Shown one piece after another: positions 1 to 8,925 of a stretch of DNA of 64,000 bases. A model generated the notes under the pieces. The model was not told the origin of the DNA, ran no database searches, and saw nothing but the letters and a program-made list of their open reading frames with translations. Position 1 is the stretch's first letter, and each line of letters opens with the position of its first letter. The position numbers and the translations under genes were made by a program. Source of the DNA: Chryseobacterium sp. R2A-55 (lineage in GTDB: Bacteria; Bacteroidota; Bacteroidia; Flavobacteriales; Weeksellaceae); the NCBI RefSeq assembly GCF_021401085.1, contig NZ_JACBFP010000004.1, positions 124,001 through 188,000 of the forward strand. Direction: 5' to 3'.

Positions 1-640
1 CCAAACCAACCTGGAACACATTGTTTTTAATTGCATCACTTCCGCTTGGTCTGTCTTTCGCTATATCGGTCAATCCAGCTACGTATCTTGCGGTCAATCC
101 CAGATTAGGAGTGAAATAATATCCTGCTCCCAATCCAACCCCAAAGTTAAAGCTATTCAGATTGTCTTTGATATCTGTGGAAACTGCAGAAGTGGAAGTG
201 GTAGTAGTTGCTCCGGTTGTGGTAGTCACAGTTCTGTCTCCTTTTACTTTGCCGCTCATCAACAGACCAAATTCCGGACCTGCTTCCAAATAAAACTGCG
301 GAGTCGCATTATATTGGAACATGACAGGAAGCGCTATGTAGTCTAAATTGGTGGAGCCGGTTGTTTTTTCTACCACAGAACTGGTACCGGTGGTATAGCT
401 ATTTGTGGTGGTCGCTTTATTGCCATACTGAGTATAGATCAATTCAGGCTGAATGCTGAAGTTTTCGGCAATAGGTGCATTCATGAATAAGCCACCATTA
501 AATCCGATTTTAGATTTCGCATCATCCATTGATGCATCTTTTGACAATGAGGACACGTTCATACCTGCTTTAATCCCAAATGTTTGTGCAATTGCCAATG
601 AGCTCAGTGCGATCGCTGCACTTAAAAATAACTTTTTCAT
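1..640 (-). CDS. porin-family outer-membrane beta-barrel protein (3' end cut by window edge)
   Basis: The gene starts at ATG 640 and stays open to base 1, giving about 213 codons. It begins with a signal peptide (MKKLFLSAAIALSSLAIA, then QTFG) followed by a small beta-barrel of the PorT/OmpA-like type. It is clearly paralogous to the complete 185-residue protein at 37305-37862, sharing the blocks GIKAGMNVSS, NFSIQPEL, LEAGPEF and GLTARYVAG. By that alignment only about six C-terminal residues lie outside the window. Unlike the paralogue it carries two Thr/Ser-rich insertions, probably surface loops. The specific function is unknown; it should sit in the outer membrane. Confidence 0.85.
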   Translation of the reverse strand, partial: MKKLFLSAAIALSSLAIAQTFGIKAGMNVSSLSKDASMDDAKSKIGFNGGLFMNAPIAENFSIQPELIYTQYGNKATTTNSYTTGTSSVVEKTTGSTNLDYIALPVMFQYNATPQFYLEAGPEFGLLMSGKVKGDRTVTTTTGATTTTSTSAVSTDIKDNLNSFNFGVGLGAGYYFTPNLGLTARYVAGLTDIAKDRPSGSDAIKNNVFQVGL

Positions 641-1044
641 AATTCTAAATTTTAATTTTTTCTAATTATTTTTGCAGATTCCATAATTTTATTTTAAGGC
701 TGAAATGAAAATTGATGTTCAAATACATCCACTAAAATGGTCTTAAGTTTCTGCAATTTTAAATTTGTTTTACGGGAAGAGTTAGACAAATGTTGTGCCA
801 AAAAATAGAACTTTGGAAAAGAACTAAACAGTTGTTTAAGGGATTAATTTATTGAAAATATTCATAATCAATATAATACATTTGAAAAAAAATGCATAAA
901 TGAGAATTATTTAAAAATTTTCATCCAGGTAGATTGCTGTGAATTATCAGCTTATTTTTGCCGGTTAGCGAAAAAGTCATATGCCTTTCGACTCAAAAAT
1001 AAGTCAAAAACATAAAAAAATCATCAAACGTTAGAAATTAAAAT
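641..1044. other. intergenic region between aroB and the outer-membrane barrel gene
   Basis: About 400 bases of AT-rich sequence with no convincing ORF. It is the leader side of the barrel gene at 1-640 and the downstream side of aroB. A minus-strand TATTTTTG box (plus-strand positions 994-1001) could drive the barrel gene from a long leader. Plus-strand TATTTTTG matches at 668-675 and 953-960 face away from it. Such short AT-rich matches can be chance. No clear terminator was seen. Confidence 0.4.
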
Positions 1045-2085
1045 TTAGTATAAATTTTGAAAAAAATGTAATGTGGAAATTAGATGTTGTTCAGGGACAG
1101 CATGATCGAAATTACATTCGCCAATTTTGGTAAGCAGGGAAAAGTTAATTTTTCCGTCAGAATTTTTCTTGTCATTCATCATTAATGAAATTAATTGGTC
1201 TTTGGTGGAATTATCGATGTTCTGAAGGGGATAGAATTTTTTGATTTGGGTAATGATGTATTCCGCCATTTCTGCAGAGATCAGGTTTTCCAGGTATGAA
1301 AGCTGCGTTTCACAGATCATTCCCATTGCCACTGCTTCGCCATGGAGAATTGGGTTGCCTTTTTCCAGAAAATAACTTTCAAAAGCATGTCCGAAAGTAT
1401 GCCCGAAATTCAATGTTTTTCTGATGTTCTGTTCCCTGAAATCTTTTTCAACAACATTCAATTTAATATTCATGGATGTTTCAATGTATGGAGCAATATT
1501 TTCTGGCGTTAAATGTTCAATAGCAATCAAATCTTTCCAGTGTTTTTCGTCAGCGATTAATCCATGTTTCAACATTTCGGCGAATCCGCTCCGTAATTCT
1601 TCAAAAGTCAGGGTTTTCAAAAATTCCGGGTAAACGAAAATCATTTCCGGTTCGGCAAAGGTCCCGACAATATTCTTTAAAAACTGATGGTCGATTCCGG
1701 TTTTTCCGCCGATAGAGGCGTCGCACATTCCTAAAAGCGTAGTGGGAATATTGATAAACCTGATTCCTCTTTTATAGGTAGATCCCACAAAACCGCCTAA
1801 ATCAGTGATTACTCCGCCGCCAAGATTGATCAGGAGGGATTTCCTATCGGTTTCAAATTCTGAAAGGATTTCCCAAAGCTGGGTTGCCGTTTCAATGGTT
1901 TTCAATTCTTCCCCGGCTTCAATTTCAATGATTTCAAAAGGGATTTTGGTTTCCAGATTTCCCAGAAGCGTTGGAAGGCAGTATTCATGCGTGTTTTCAT
2001 CAACCAGGATGAGGAGTTTCGATGGTTTTAGAACCTGGAGGAAATTATTGAGTTGCGAAAAATCTTGGTCTAGGTAGCTGATCAT
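1045..2085 (-). CDS. aroB: 3-dehydroquinate synthase
   Basis: 346 residues, normal length for AroB. It converts DAHP to 3-dehydroquinate in the shikimate pathway to aromatic amino acids, in the cytoplasm, using NAD and a divalent metal. The glycine-rich NAD-binding stretch GGGVITDLGGFVGS is present, followed by the family block PTTLLGMCDASIGGKTG. The metal-site regions are visible as SGFAEMLKHG, NFGHTFGHAFE and LHGEAVAMGM. The gene is transcribed away from the proline dehydrogenase gene, and a minus-strand TAATTTTG box lies 16 bases before the ATG. It is a single gene here, without other shikimate genes. Confidence 0.96.
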   Translation of the reverse strand: MISYLDQDFSQLNNFLQVLKPSKLLILVDENTHEYCLPTLLGNLETKIPFEIIEIEAGEELKTIETATQLWEILSEFETDRKSLLINLGGGVITDLGGFVGSTYKRGIRFINIPTTLLGMCDASIGGKTGIDHQFLKNIVGTFAEPEMIFVYPEFLKTLTFEELRSGFAEMLKHGLIADEKHWKDLIAIEHLTPENIAPYIETSMNIKLNVVEKDFREQNIRKTLNFGHTFGHAFESYFLEKGNPILHGEAVAMGMICETQLSYLENLISAEMAEYIITQIKKFYPLQNIDNSTKDQLISLMMNDKKNSDGKINFSLLTKIGECNFDHAVPEQHLISTLHFFQNLY

Positions 2086-2101
2086 TTACTGAAATTTATC
2101 A

Positions 2102-2109
2102 CAAAATTA
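2102..2109 (-). promoter_or_regulatory. predicted -7 box for aroB (TAATTTTG)
   Basis: Matches the Bacteroidota sigma-factor -7 consensus TAnnTTTG on the minus strand, 16 bases upstream of the aroB ATG. The only upstream TTG (plus CAA at 2134-2136) is 24 bases away, slightly long. Confidence 0.4.
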
Positions 2110-2146
2110 AACTTTAATATAGTTTCATCACGTCAATCAGTATCAT

Positions 2147-2154
2147 TAAATTTG
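2147..2154 (+). promoter_or_regulatory. predicted -7 box for proline dehydrogenase (TAAATTTG)
   Basis: TAnnTTTG match ending 23 bases before ATG 2178, so this promoter and the aroB promoter lie back to back within 92 bases. No good -33 TTG was seen at the usual spacing. Confidence 0.4.
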
Positions 2155-2177
2155 TGAGATTATAATTTTTCCATACC

Positions 2178-3344
2178 ATGTCAATATTCAACGATACTCA
2201 AATCGCTTTTCAGGACAAAACTACAGGTCAGCTGAAAAAGGCGTACTGGATGTTTAAGGCCATCGAAAATCCGGCTGTCACCAATTTAGGAATTGGAATG
2301 CTGAACTTCACGGTAAAGAATAATTTCCCTTTCGTGCAGGGAATTGTGCGGCAGACTTTGTTCGAACAGTTCGTGGGGGGTGAAACCCGGGAAAAAAGCA
2401 TGGAAGTGGTGAAAAAACTGTTCAAGCACCACATCGGAAGTATTTTTGATTATGCTATTGAAGGTAAGGAAGAGGAACAAACATTTGATCAGACTTGCGA
2501 GGAAATCAAGCAGAATATCAAGTTTGCAGAAGGAAATCCGGCGATTCCTTTTGTGGTTTTCAAGCCAACCGGTTTCGGGAAGTTGGATCTATACACCGCA
2601 GTTCAAAGCGGCAAGGAATTGACTTCCAGTGAAAAACAGGAATGGGAAAATATTAAGAGAAGATATGACGAGGTCTGTAAACTTGCCCACGAAAAAAATG
2701 TGGTGTTGATGATCGATGCCGAAGAAACCCAAATGCAGGATACCGTTGACGATTTGGTGAACTCGATGATGGAGAAATACAACAAGGAAAGAGCGATCGT
2801 GTGGAACACGCTTCAAATGTATAGAACCGGAAGAATTGAATATCTGGAAGAAGACCTGAAACGTGCTCAGGAAAAAGGCTATTTCCTGGGATATAAGTTT
2901 GTGCGCGGAGCCTATATGGAAAAAGAGCGCGAACGTGCAGCAGCCATGAATTATCCCGACCCAATACAGCCAACAAAGGAGGCAACCGACGATAATTATA
3001 ATGCGGCAATTGATTTTGTTTTGAATAATCTAGATCGCGTTTCCGGCTATTTTGGAACGCATAATGAACGATCCACCGAACTTTTGATGGACAAAATGAG
3101 TGAAAGAGGTCTGGAAAATGACCACCCTCAAATCTATTTCGGGCAGTTGTATGGAATGAGCGACAATATTACCTACTATCTCGGCGAAAAAAAATACAAT
3201 GCATCAAAATATCTTCCTTATGGACCGGTGAAAGATGTTGTTCCATATCTGACCAGAAGAGCCCAGGAAAACACTTCTGTTGCTGGACAAACAGGTCGGG
3301 AGCTGGGTTTGATCGGGAAAGAACTTGAACGACGAAGGAGATAG
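2178..3344 (+). CDS. proline dehydrogenase (monofunctional PRODH)
   Basis: 388 residues. FAD-dependent oxidation of L-proline to pyrroline-5-carboxylate, the first step of proline use for carbon, nitrogen and electrons. PRODH barrel motifs are present: KFVRGAYMEKERERA, GTHNERSTEL, YFGQLYGMSDN, and near the C-terminus the substrate-binding block PYLTRRAQENTSVAGQ, whose paired arginines contact proline in this family. No P5C dehydrogenase domain is fused, unlike enterobacterial PutA, so the second enzyme must be encoded elsewhere. It faces away from aroB and is followed by a strong bidirectional terminator. Confidence 0.95.
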   Translation: MSIFNDTQIAFQDKTTGQLKKAYWMFKAIENPAVTNLGIGMLNFTVKNNFPFVQGIVRQTLFEQFVGGETREKSMEVVKKLFKHHIGSIFDYAIEGKEEEQTFDQTCEEIKQNIKFAEGNPAIPFVVFKPTGFGKLDLYTAVQSGKELTSSEKQEWENIKRRYDEVCKLAHEKNVVLMIDAEETQMQDTVDDLVNSMMEKYNKERAIVWNTLQMYRTGRIEYLEEDLKRAQEKGYFLGYKFVRGAYMEKERERAAAMNYPDPIQPTKEATDDNYNAAIDFVLNNLDRVSGYFGTHNERSTELLMDKMSERGLENDHPQIYFGQLYGMSDNITYYLGEKKYNASKYLPYGPVKDVVPYLTRRAQENTSVAGQTGRELGLIGKELERRRR

Positions 3345-3364
3345 TTTTTCGCGTTGATCAATGC

Positions 3365-3401
3365 AAAAAAAATCAGTTCCCAATTGGAACTGATTTTTTT
3401 T
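3365..3401. terminator. bidirectional intrinsic terminator
   Basis: A 16-bp stem (3365-3380 with 3386-3401) around a 5-base loop, with A-rich and T-rich flanks, so it can act in both directions. It separates the convergent proline dehydrogenase and TonB-receptor genes. Confidence 0.85.
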
Positions 3402-3429
3402 GTTCTTAATTCTAATTTCAGAATTCAAA

Positions 3430-5943
3430 TTACATGGGTGGACCTTGATCCTCTCCACCTTGGTCGTTGGAGTTGATATCTTTTTTCCTTTTCGGCTGAT
3501 CCACTTTTTCACCCTGTTTGAAACGGTAGGTGAGGGAAAGAGAGAACTGTCTTGGTGACCATTGCATAAAGGATTCCCGTGTAAATCCGTTTCCTGTTTG
3601 AATCACGTTCCTCGATCTGGTGTCAAAAATATCCTGAATGTTGAAGGCAATGGTTCCGTCTCCTTTCCAGATGGTTTTGGTAGCCCCCAAATTCACAAAA
3701 TACATTTCTTTTGAATTATTCGCACCTTCAACCTGTGCTCCGCGGTAATTTCCCATCAGTTGCACACTGAATGTCTTACTAAACTTGAAGGTATTTGACA
3801 TTCTGATTCTGGTTGAAGTTCCTGTCCCGTCATATGATACATGACTGGTAATCATATTGGCAGGATTTTGCGGATCTGGTGAATCATAGAAGTAATCTCC
3901 GGTGGTCTTGTATCGATAGACATCAAATTCCCCCATGATTCTCCACCAGGAAAACGGATCATAAGTATAGTTCAAATCAAATCCTATTCTCTGGTCAATT
4001 CCCAGGTTTTGCGGCTGGGTCAGGAAAACATATTTATTGAGGTAAGGGTCATTCACATAACTTAATGTCATTTTCACATCATCAGTTTCGTTTCGAAAAT
4101 AAATAACCGGATTGAACGAAAACTTCTTTTTTGAAAAATTATATCCCAATTCAAATGAATCAACATAAGACGGGTTCAAGTCAGAATTTCCACTGAAAAT
4201 ATTCTGGTTGTCACTATAAGACATGAATGGAACCAGGAACCATGATCTTGGTCGATTGATTCTTCGCGAATAATTGAGTAATAACTGATTGTCTTTGGCG
4301 AAATTATAACTTAGAAAAACGCTCGGAAAAATTCCATTATAGTTCTTTTTGGTGACCTTATCATCAAAACCGGTTTGATTTTTATAGTCAATGTTGATAT
4401 TGGAGTATTCATCCCTTAAACCAAGCTGATAACCGAAATCACCGATTTTGCTTTTAAACTGGGCATAAACCGCATTGACTACTTCAGAATAGTTGGTGGT
4501 GTTGGTATATCTTGGAAGAAAGTGATAATCCAGGTCTCCCGCATTTTTTTGCTGAACCGCATATTGGTAATCGTTGTTATTGTTGTCAATTTTGTAACCT
4601 GCATTAAACATTGAATTTTCGCCAATAGGAAGTTCATAGTCAATTTTCCCGACGATGGATTTATTTAAAGTATTTTGGTCGGTGATATTTGAAAGTTCAA
4701 AAACATCTTTAGTAGATTGTGATATCAGTGAATTTCCCTGGGATTGGTTTCTTTGCAGACTTAATGAAAGGGAAATGTTCTGTCCCTTGTCATCTAATTT
4801 CCTGTCAAATCCGAAATCCCCCTGAATTCCAGTGTTGGAACTGTTCCCGTCTGAACTCCGCAAACCGTAATAAGTTGCTCCGGTTGCAGGAAAATAAGTG
4901 TAATTGAGCGGTTGGTGATTTTCTCCATCAGAAGTTCTGATGGTTCCGGAAACATTCATCGATGTTTTATTATTGATATCGTAAACTAATCCTGCAGTGG
5001 CGTTGTAATTTCTGCTGATGTTTTTACTTTCGCTGATTTGGTATTTTGCTATATTTCCATCACTGTCAGGATTAGTAAACCTGGTATTGGTCCAGTTTTT
5101 TCCCTTGCTTTCCGTGTAACCGCCGCCACCGTTTAAGAACCAGGTGAGGTTTCCTTTTTTCCAGCTTAAATTCGTGTTGAGCGAAGTTCTGGGCAGATAA
5201 CCCAAAGTTCCCACCACGCTTCCGTTAAAGCCCATTTTGGTGGTTTTCTTCAAAATGATGTTCAAGATTCCCGCAGTTCCAGACGCTTCAAATTTTGCGG
5301 AAGGATTGGTAATGACCTCAATCCGGTCGATTTGATCCGCAGGAATGGATTGCAAAGCGTTTGCGCCATCATCAAGTCCAAGTAATGCGGAAGGTTTTCC
5401 GTTCACCAAAAACTTCACATTCGAACTTCCACGCATGGAAACGGTTCCGTCCGGATCTACAGAAACTGACGGCACATTTTGGAGCACATCCTGCAGGTTT
5501 CCTCCGATCGCGGTTAAATCGCTTTTCACGTCGTAGGTTTTTTTATCGATTTCCACTTTTACAGGTTTTGTGGTCGCCACGATTGTTACACCCTGAATGT
5601 CTTGTGTCTTAGTGAGCGGACCAGAACTTTCGGCCTCCACTTTGAAGCTGCCCAAATTTCCGGCATTGGAAATCTGTCTGTTATTCGTCATTTTTTTATA
5701 ACCGATCGCCTCGATGGTGACGTCATAATTTCCGGGAACTAGAGCAATTTCATAACTTCCCTTTTCATCGGTCAATGTGGCATCGCTCAGTTGTTTGTTG
5801 GCTTTGTTTCCAAAAGTCACTGAAGCATAGGGAACTGCCTGATTTTGCTGATCAACAATTTTTCCGGATACATTTACCTTCTGCTGTGCGAAGGCGAAAC
5901 TTGCCGCTCCCAATACAAGTGTTAATCCTAAAGTCCTCTTCAT
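3430..5943 (-). CDS. TonB-dependent receptor-like outer-membrane protein with carboxypeptidase-regulatory-like domain
   Basis: 837 residues from ATG 5943. I prefer this start to the in-frame ATG at 5976 because it opens directly with a signal peptide (MKRTLGLTLVLGAASFAFAQ). Residues about 22-105 form a carboxypeptidase-regulatory-like beta-sandwich, about 130-220 a TonB plug (RGSSNVKFLVNGKPS), and the rest a large barrel of the OMP_b-brl_3 type. The C-terminus ends in a charged tail rich in K, D, G and Q rather than a canonical barrel end. It probably takes up a large nutrient, but no SusD partner or substrate gene is adjacent, so the ligand cannot be named. It is monocistronic, with a terminator downstream. 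Confidence 0.88.
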   Translation of the reverse strand: MKRTLGLTLVLGAASFAFAQQKVNVSGKIVDQQNQAVPYASVTFGNKANKQLSDATLTDEKGSYEIALVPGNYDVTIEAIGYKKMTNNRQISNAGNLGSFKVEAESSGPLTKTQDIQGVTIVATTKPVKVEIDKKTYDVKSDLTAIGGNLQDVLQNVPSVSVDPDGTVSMRGSSNVKFLVNGKPSALLGLDDGANALQSIPADQIDRIEVITNPSAKFEASGTAGILNIILKKTTKMGFNGSVVGTLGYLPRTSLNTNLSWKKGNLTWFLNGGGGYTESKGKNWTNTRFTNPDSDGNIAKYQISESKNISRNYNATAGLVYDINNKTSMNVSGTIRTSDGENHQPLNYTYFPATGATYYGLRSSDGNSSNTGIQGDFGFDRKLDDKGQNISLSLSLQRNQSQGNSLISQSTKDVFELSNITDQNTLNKSIVGKIDYELPIGENSMFNAGYKIDNNNNDYQYAVQQKNAGDLDYHFLPRYTNTTNYSEVVNAVYAQFKSKIGDFGYQLGLRDEYSNINIDYKNQTGFDDKVTKKNYNGIFPSVFLSYNFAKDNQLLLNYSRRINRPRSWFLVPFMSYSDNQNIFSGNSDLNPSYVDSFELGYNFSKKKFSFNPVIYFRNETDDVKMTLSYVNDPYLNKYVFLTQPQNLGIDQRIGFDLNYTYDPFSWWRIMGEFDVYRYKTTGDYFYDSPDPQNPANMITSHVSYDGTGTSTRIRMSNTFKFSKTFSVQLMGNYRGAQVEGANNSKEMYFVNLGATKTIWKGDGTIAFNIQDIFDTRSRNVIQTGNGFTRESFMQWSPRQFSLSLTYRFKQGEKVDQPKRKKDINSNDQGGEDQGPPM

Positions 5944-6155
5944 TATTATTGAAGAAATCTCAATACGTTCGTTCATATTTTTAGTTTATAAATCTTTGAT
6001 GATTTTTTTTGATGAATGTTAAAATAAATGGTGGTCTAAAAAATGTTAAAGTGATAATTTTATTGTTAAAATTTTGAATATTAGATAAATAGATTTATTT
6101 TTCACCCATTAAATTTTGGATTTTCAAAAAAATGTGAAGATTGGTCCTACATGAA

Positions 6156-7193
6156 TTATTTAATGTTTCTGGCATTGAGCCAATCTTGGTATTCTTTTGC
6201 GTTAATGGCATGTTCGGCGGCATCTGCCGTGAATTTGTGAAAACCTAATTTAGCCGGATTTGCGCACATATAGATGTAGTCATTTTTTTCTGCGTTTAAG
6301 ACGGCATCGACCGAATTTTTATCGACCACACAAATCGGTCCTGGTGGAATTCCTGCGTTTGCATAGGTATTATAAGGTGATGGGACTTTCAAATGTTTGT
6401 AGAAAACCCTTCTAATTGGTGCACCTTTGAAATTGTTTGCTTTAGCCACGGCATAAATTACCGTTGGATCACTCTGCAATTTCATCCCTTTTCTGAAACG
6501 GTTGATGTAAAGTCCGGCCACCGTTTTCATCTCATCAGGTTTTCCGCCGGTTTCTTTGTAAACCAAGGAGGCTAAAGCGTATATCTGGTCACGGGTAAAA
6601 CCGGATGCTTTTTCTTTTGCAATCCGATCTTCATTCCAAAAGCCGTCGTATTCCTTTTCGAATTTTTTGAAAAATTCTTTGGGCGTAACCGTCCAGAAAA
6701 AATTATAGGTATCGATGAAGAAATATTTTTTTAAGTCTTCAGCAGTAGAGAGCCCTTTTTCAGAGGCAATCTGATTAAGGTCTTTGGCGAATTTCAGGGA
6801 ATCCAGTTCGGTTTTTTTGGTCACTTTTCCCAACATCTGATAAACCGTGTAGAAGTCGCCGATTCTGAAGGTGTCTTCGGTCTGGTTTCCTGCTTTGATC
6901 ATGTTGACCAGGTCCGTGTTGCTGGTTCCGGATTTGATCCGGTATCGTCCTGCATTGAAAAACTCATTGAGTTTCTTGCTTTTAGCCACTTCCACGAAGT
7001 TTTCTCGGTTCTTGATATAGGGCGAAATGGAATCCAAAATAGAATTGAAGTTTGCGGAATGTGGAATCAGGATATACCCTTCTTTTGCCACGTTGTTACC
7101 GAAGTATTTCAGGTAATATTTAAAGCCAAAAAATCCGCCCAACAGCAGAATAATTAACATGATAACCGCAAAAAGTGAACAACCCTTTCTCAT
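6156..7193 (-). CDS. mltG: endolytic peptidoglycan transglycosylase MltG
   Basis: 345 residues. An N-terminal transmembrane helix (about residues 9-29) anchors a periplasmic YceG/MltG domain that cuts nascent glycan strands. The catalytic signature ASLVYKETGG places the catalytic glutamate at E214, and the downstream LQSDPTVIYA and ANAGIPPGPICV blocks are typical of the family. It lies 37 bases downstream of dapF on the same strand, a likely operon joining precursor synthesis (meso-diaminopimelate) to peptidoglycan processing. Confidence 0.95.
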   Translation of the reverse strand: MRKGCSLFAVIMLIILLLGGFFGFKYYLKYFGNNVAKEGYILIPHSANFNSILDSISPYIKNRENFVEVAKSKKLNEFFNAGRYRIKSGTSNTDLVNMIKAGNQTEDTFRIGDFYTVYQMLGKVTKKTELDSLKFAKDLNQIASEKGLSTAEDLKKYFFIDTYNFFWTVTPKEFFKKFEKEYDGFWNEDRIAKEKASGFTRDQIYALASLVYKETGGKPDEMKTVAGLYINRFRKGMKLQSDPTVIYAVAKANNFKGAPIRRVFYKHLKVPSPYNTYANAGIPPGPICVVDKNSVDAVLNAEKNDYIYMCANPAKLGFHKFTADAAEHAINAKEYQDWLNARNIK

Positions 7194-7230
7194 ATTTAAA
7201 CGATCACTGACGAATAATCGACAAATAACT

Positions 7231-8007
7231 TTACAAATCTATTTTTCCTTTGAAAACTTGTTTCGCGGGACCTTCTAACCAAATATTTCTAAAGGAATCT
7301 CCATCCTGTTCAGCGTAAACTTTCAGATTTCCCCCTAAAACTTTCACACGCACTTCCACCTTGTTTTTACCTTTTAAGAAAACCAGGGCAGAAGCCGTGG
7401 CTCCGGTTCCGCAGCTGAAGGTTTCATCTTCCACTCCTCTTTCATAAGTTCTCACGAAGATTTCATCCTCTGAAATCTGTTCCACGAAATTCACATTGAT
7501 TCCCTCGTCCTTATAAGTCGCAGAATTTCTGATTTCGTTACCATTTTTATAGACTGAATAGTTTTCAACCTCATTCACAAACTTCACAAAGTGCGGAGAA
7601 CCAGTGTTTAACTCGAAGTTTTCATCCTTGTTTTTTATGGTGTTCACGTCACTCATTTTCAGTTTCACGATCCCGTTTACGATTTCAGCTTCATGCAAAC
7701 CATCTATTGCCTGGAATGTGGTTTTTTCCTCGAAGATATCCAGAAAATAGGCAAATGCTACAATGCACCGTCCGCCGTTTCCGCACATGGTGCTCTCATT
7801 TCCATCGGAATTGTAATAGACCATTTTGAAGTCTGTCTCGTCATCGTTTTCAAGTAAAATCAGTCCGTCAGCGCCGATTCCAAAACGCCGGTCACACAGT
7901 TTTTCAATGATTGACTTATCTTTTGGAAACTGTAGGTCACGATTGTCAATCATCACGAAATCATTCCCGGTTCCTTGGTATTTAAAAAATTCAATGGTAT
8001 TCTGCAT
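7231..8007 (-). CDS. dapF: diaminopimelate epimerase
   Basis: 258 residues. Interconverts LL- and meso-diaminopimelate, the lysine and peptidoglycan precursor. Both catalytic cysteines are present: C75 in MCGNGGRC and C199 in SCGTGATAS. The N-terminal KYQGTGNDFVMID and GIGADGLILL blocks are typical. Two TAACTTTG promoter-like boxes precede it and mltG follows. dapD of the same pathway lies far away at 56805. Confidence 0.97.
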   Translation of the reverse strand: MQNTIEFFKYQGTGNDFVMIDNRDLQFPKDKSIIEKLCDRRFGIGADGLILLENDDETDFKMVYYNSDGNESTMCGNGGRCIVAFAYFLDIFEEKTTFQAIDGLHEAEIVNGIVKLKMSDVNTIKNKDENFELNTGSPHFVKFVNEVENYSVYKNGNEIRNSATYKDEGINVNFVEQISEDEIFVRTYERGVEDETFSCGTGATASALVFLKGKNKVEVRVKVLGGNLKVYAEQDGDSFRNIWLEGPAKQVFKGKIDL

Positions 8008-8044
8008 AAGAAAGTACGGTAAACCCGCTATTTGATTGGGTTTG

Positions 8045-8089
8045 CAAAGTTAGTCAATTAAGGCAAAAACTTCGGGTGGGTCAAAGTTA
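8045..8089 (-). promoter_or_regulatory. two predicted -7 boxes upstream of dapF
   Basis: The minus strand carries TAACTTTG twice (plus coordinates 8045-8052 and 8082-8089), both matching TAnnTTTG. The nearer is 37 bases from the dapF ATG. They may be tandem promoters; -33 elements are weak. Confidence 0.35.
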
Positions 8090-8113
8090 AATTAATCACA
8101 AAATGTGCAGGAA

Positions 8114-8776
8114 TCAATTGGTTTTTAGATTCTTTTTCCATTCAAAATAGCCTATGAAAGCCATTATAGTGAAAACCAAATACTGAACCGATGTAATGCC
8201 TAATCCTTTGTAAATCATCATCGGGATGCAAATAATGTCGCCGATAATCCAGAAAATCCAGTTTTCGATTTTCCTTTTCGCCATCAACCACATTCCAACC
8301 AGAAAAATAGAAGTAGTCAAAATATCCAGCCAGTTTGCCCAATCCAAATGATAGAGCCCGAGATTGACATGCTCCATGGAAAAATGATTGTCGATCAGTG
8401 GTTTGTAGTAATAAACCACTGTGACCAGAACTAAACTCACCACGAGCAAAATTCCCGCAATCAGCCAGTCCTTGGTTTTCGCCCAAGAAACTTCCACGTG
8501 GATGTGGTCTTCGGAACTTCTTGCCCACAAAATCCAGCCGTAAACGCTCATCACGGTGTAATAAAAGTTAATCATCATGTCACCAAGAAGCCCGAAATTA
8601 AACAGAATGTAAACGTAAAGTGCGGTTGAAACTATTCCTGTCGGGTAAACCCAAATATTTTTCTTAATGGAAAAATAAACACTCGCAATTCCGAAAAAAG
8701 TAGCGACTGCTTCTAGAAAAATTTGAAAAGCAGAGTAAGACTCATATGGTCTTAGGAAAAGGTCTTGGAAATTCAT
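8114..8776 (-). CDS. pnuC: nicotinamide riboside/mononucleotide transporter PnuC
   Basis: 220 residues from ATG 8776 (MNFQDLFLRPYES). An in-frame ATG at 8842 would add 22 hydrophilic residues unlike the family, so the inner start is preferred. It is a polytopic membrane protein of about seven helices, with typical PnuC segments such as TALYVYILFNFGLLGDMM, MSVYGWILW near the middle and a lysine-rich end. It moves nicotinamide riboside into the cell for NAD salvage. No NadR or TonB partner gene is adjacent. Confidence 0.9.
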   Translation of the reverse strand: MNFQDLFLRPYESYSAFQIFLEAVATFFGIASVYFSIKKNIWVYPTGIVSTALYVYILFNFGLLGDMMINFYYTVMSVYGWILWARSSEDHIHVEVSWAKTKDWLIAGILLVVSLVLVTVVYYYKPLIDNHFSMEHVNLGLYHLDWANWLDILTTSIFLVGMWLMAKRKIENWIFWIIGDIICIPMMIYKGLGITSVQYLVFTIMAFIGYFEWKKNLKTN

Positions 8777-8854
8777 GGTTTCAAAGATAATTCTTTGATT
8801 TGAGATTTCCCGCGAAGAAGCATGAGGTTGACTAATGTGCACTTTTTCATCAAA

Positions 8855-8887
8855 GAAAGTCTGCTCCCGAAATGGAGACAGACTTTC
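8855..8887 (-). terminator. hairpin between OsmC gene and pnuC
   Basis: Outer 8-bp stem GAAAGTCT/AGACTTTC plus an inner CTCC/GGAG stem with one bulge. It lies just after the OsmC stop on the minus strand. The T-run is poor, so this is either a weak terminator or a processing structure in front of pnuC. Confidence 0.5.
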
Positions 8888-8925
8888 AAAATTAAACCAA
8901 TGGATGAAAAGTGACTAATGTTGGT

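Noticed and set aside
668-675. Plus-strand TATTTTTG box as a promoter
   Set aside because: It points away from the barrel gene and into the antisense of aroB with no gene to drive; likely chance in AT-rich DNA.
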